Of a DNA stretch of 64,000 nucleotides, positions 63,872 through 64,000 are shown piece after piece (position 1 is the stretch's first letter; the number at the start of each line of letters is the position of its first letter). This stretch comes from Sabulitectum sp964386635 (GTDB taxonomy: Bacteria; Fermentibacterota; Fermentibacteria; Fermentibacterales; JCC-6): NCBI GenBank assembly GCA_964386635.1, contig CAYLRO010000001.1:48412-112411 (forward strand), in the 5' to 3' direction. The translations under genes and the position numbers were made by a program. Below the pieces are notes generated by a model. That model searched no databases, had not been told where the DNA came from, and saw nothing but the letters and a program-made list of their open reading frames with translations.

Positions 63872-64000
63872 CCCCCGGCAGTGATGCTGCCGTAGAGCAT
63901 GTCTTCTCTGTTTACCTTACAGAAGCGGGAGATGTTCCCGTCTGTATTAATCATCTAATTGAATTTGTATTGGATGATACACAAGGGCGGGTAAATGCGC

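Overview
This is a gene-dense bacterial chromosomal window of about 50% GC by eye. About 54 protein genes can be supported. All but one (rpsT) lie on the minus strand, usually joined by 4-14 base overlaps of the ATGA, GTGA, TTGA or TAATG type. The content is mostly housekeeping plus secreted and surface genes. I see no prophage, insertion sequence or CRISPR array. Lipoproteins, many PAS/HEAT signalling fusions, large MAM or jelly-roll type secreted domains, a FlgD-like C-terminus and a Por-secretion-like C-terminal tail suggest an uncultured lineage of the FCB superphylum (Fermentibacterota/Aegiribacteria-like). That placement is inference; no 16S gene is present.

Region 1 (1-13.9 kb) is one long minus-strand operon of type IV pilus / type II secretion minor pseudopilins. 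It encodes three GspK/PilX-like proteins, a GspI-like and a small GspJ-like pseudopilin, two giant pseudopilins (1303 and 967 residues) carrying secreted adhesion-type domains, and a repeat lipoprotein cut by the window edge. A near-perfect sigma-54 promoter sits just upstream of the first gene.

Region 2 (13.9-23.3 kb) holds dprA, obg, a TPR lipoprotein, pgeF, a DinG-type helicase, recJ, the RNase P RNA gene wedged in the operon, a C4 zinc-ribbon coiled-coil gene, and a tRNA cluster (Val, Met and, divergently, Leu) with clear promoters. Region 3 (23.3-43.6 kb) combines signalling proteins (PAS-receiver, GGDEF-HEAT, a large hybrid histidine kinase, an H-box-only kinase relative), a paired CNNM/CorC-type membrane module, an NHL protein, a lytic transglycosylase, purH, nadE, rnr, rarA, an acidic lipoprotein, apt and a LOG-like protein.

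Region 4 (43.6-55.2 kb) holds two tRNA-Pro genes, a DedA-like small membrane protein, pcm, a MerR regulator, a DnaJ-TPR protein, an M14 carboxypeptidase, rpsT, a TonB-like protein, cysS, an iron-sulfur type trpS, an AmgK/MurU-like kinase and nucleotidyltransferase pair, a 66-residue zinc-ribbon protein, a GH57 enzyme and a SAM hydrolase. Region 5 (55.2-63.9 kb) is a partner-switching module (STAND-like NTPase/HEAT/PP2C phosphatase, RsbW-like kinase, STAS antagonist), a glycosyltransferase, and a redox unit (tRNA-Cys, a tiny CXXC membrane peptide, a NapH-like ferredoxin membrane protein, TlpA), ending with two exported proteins.

The most unusual points are the giant minor-pilin operon with its sigma-54 promoter, the STAND/HEAT/PP2C partner-switching cassette, two genes that appear to start at CTG inside a CTGA stop-start overlap, rnpB squeezed between two protein genes, and a CXXC micro-gene with no canonical start directly after tRNA-Cys. 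No gap longer than 150 bases lacks a gene or RNA.
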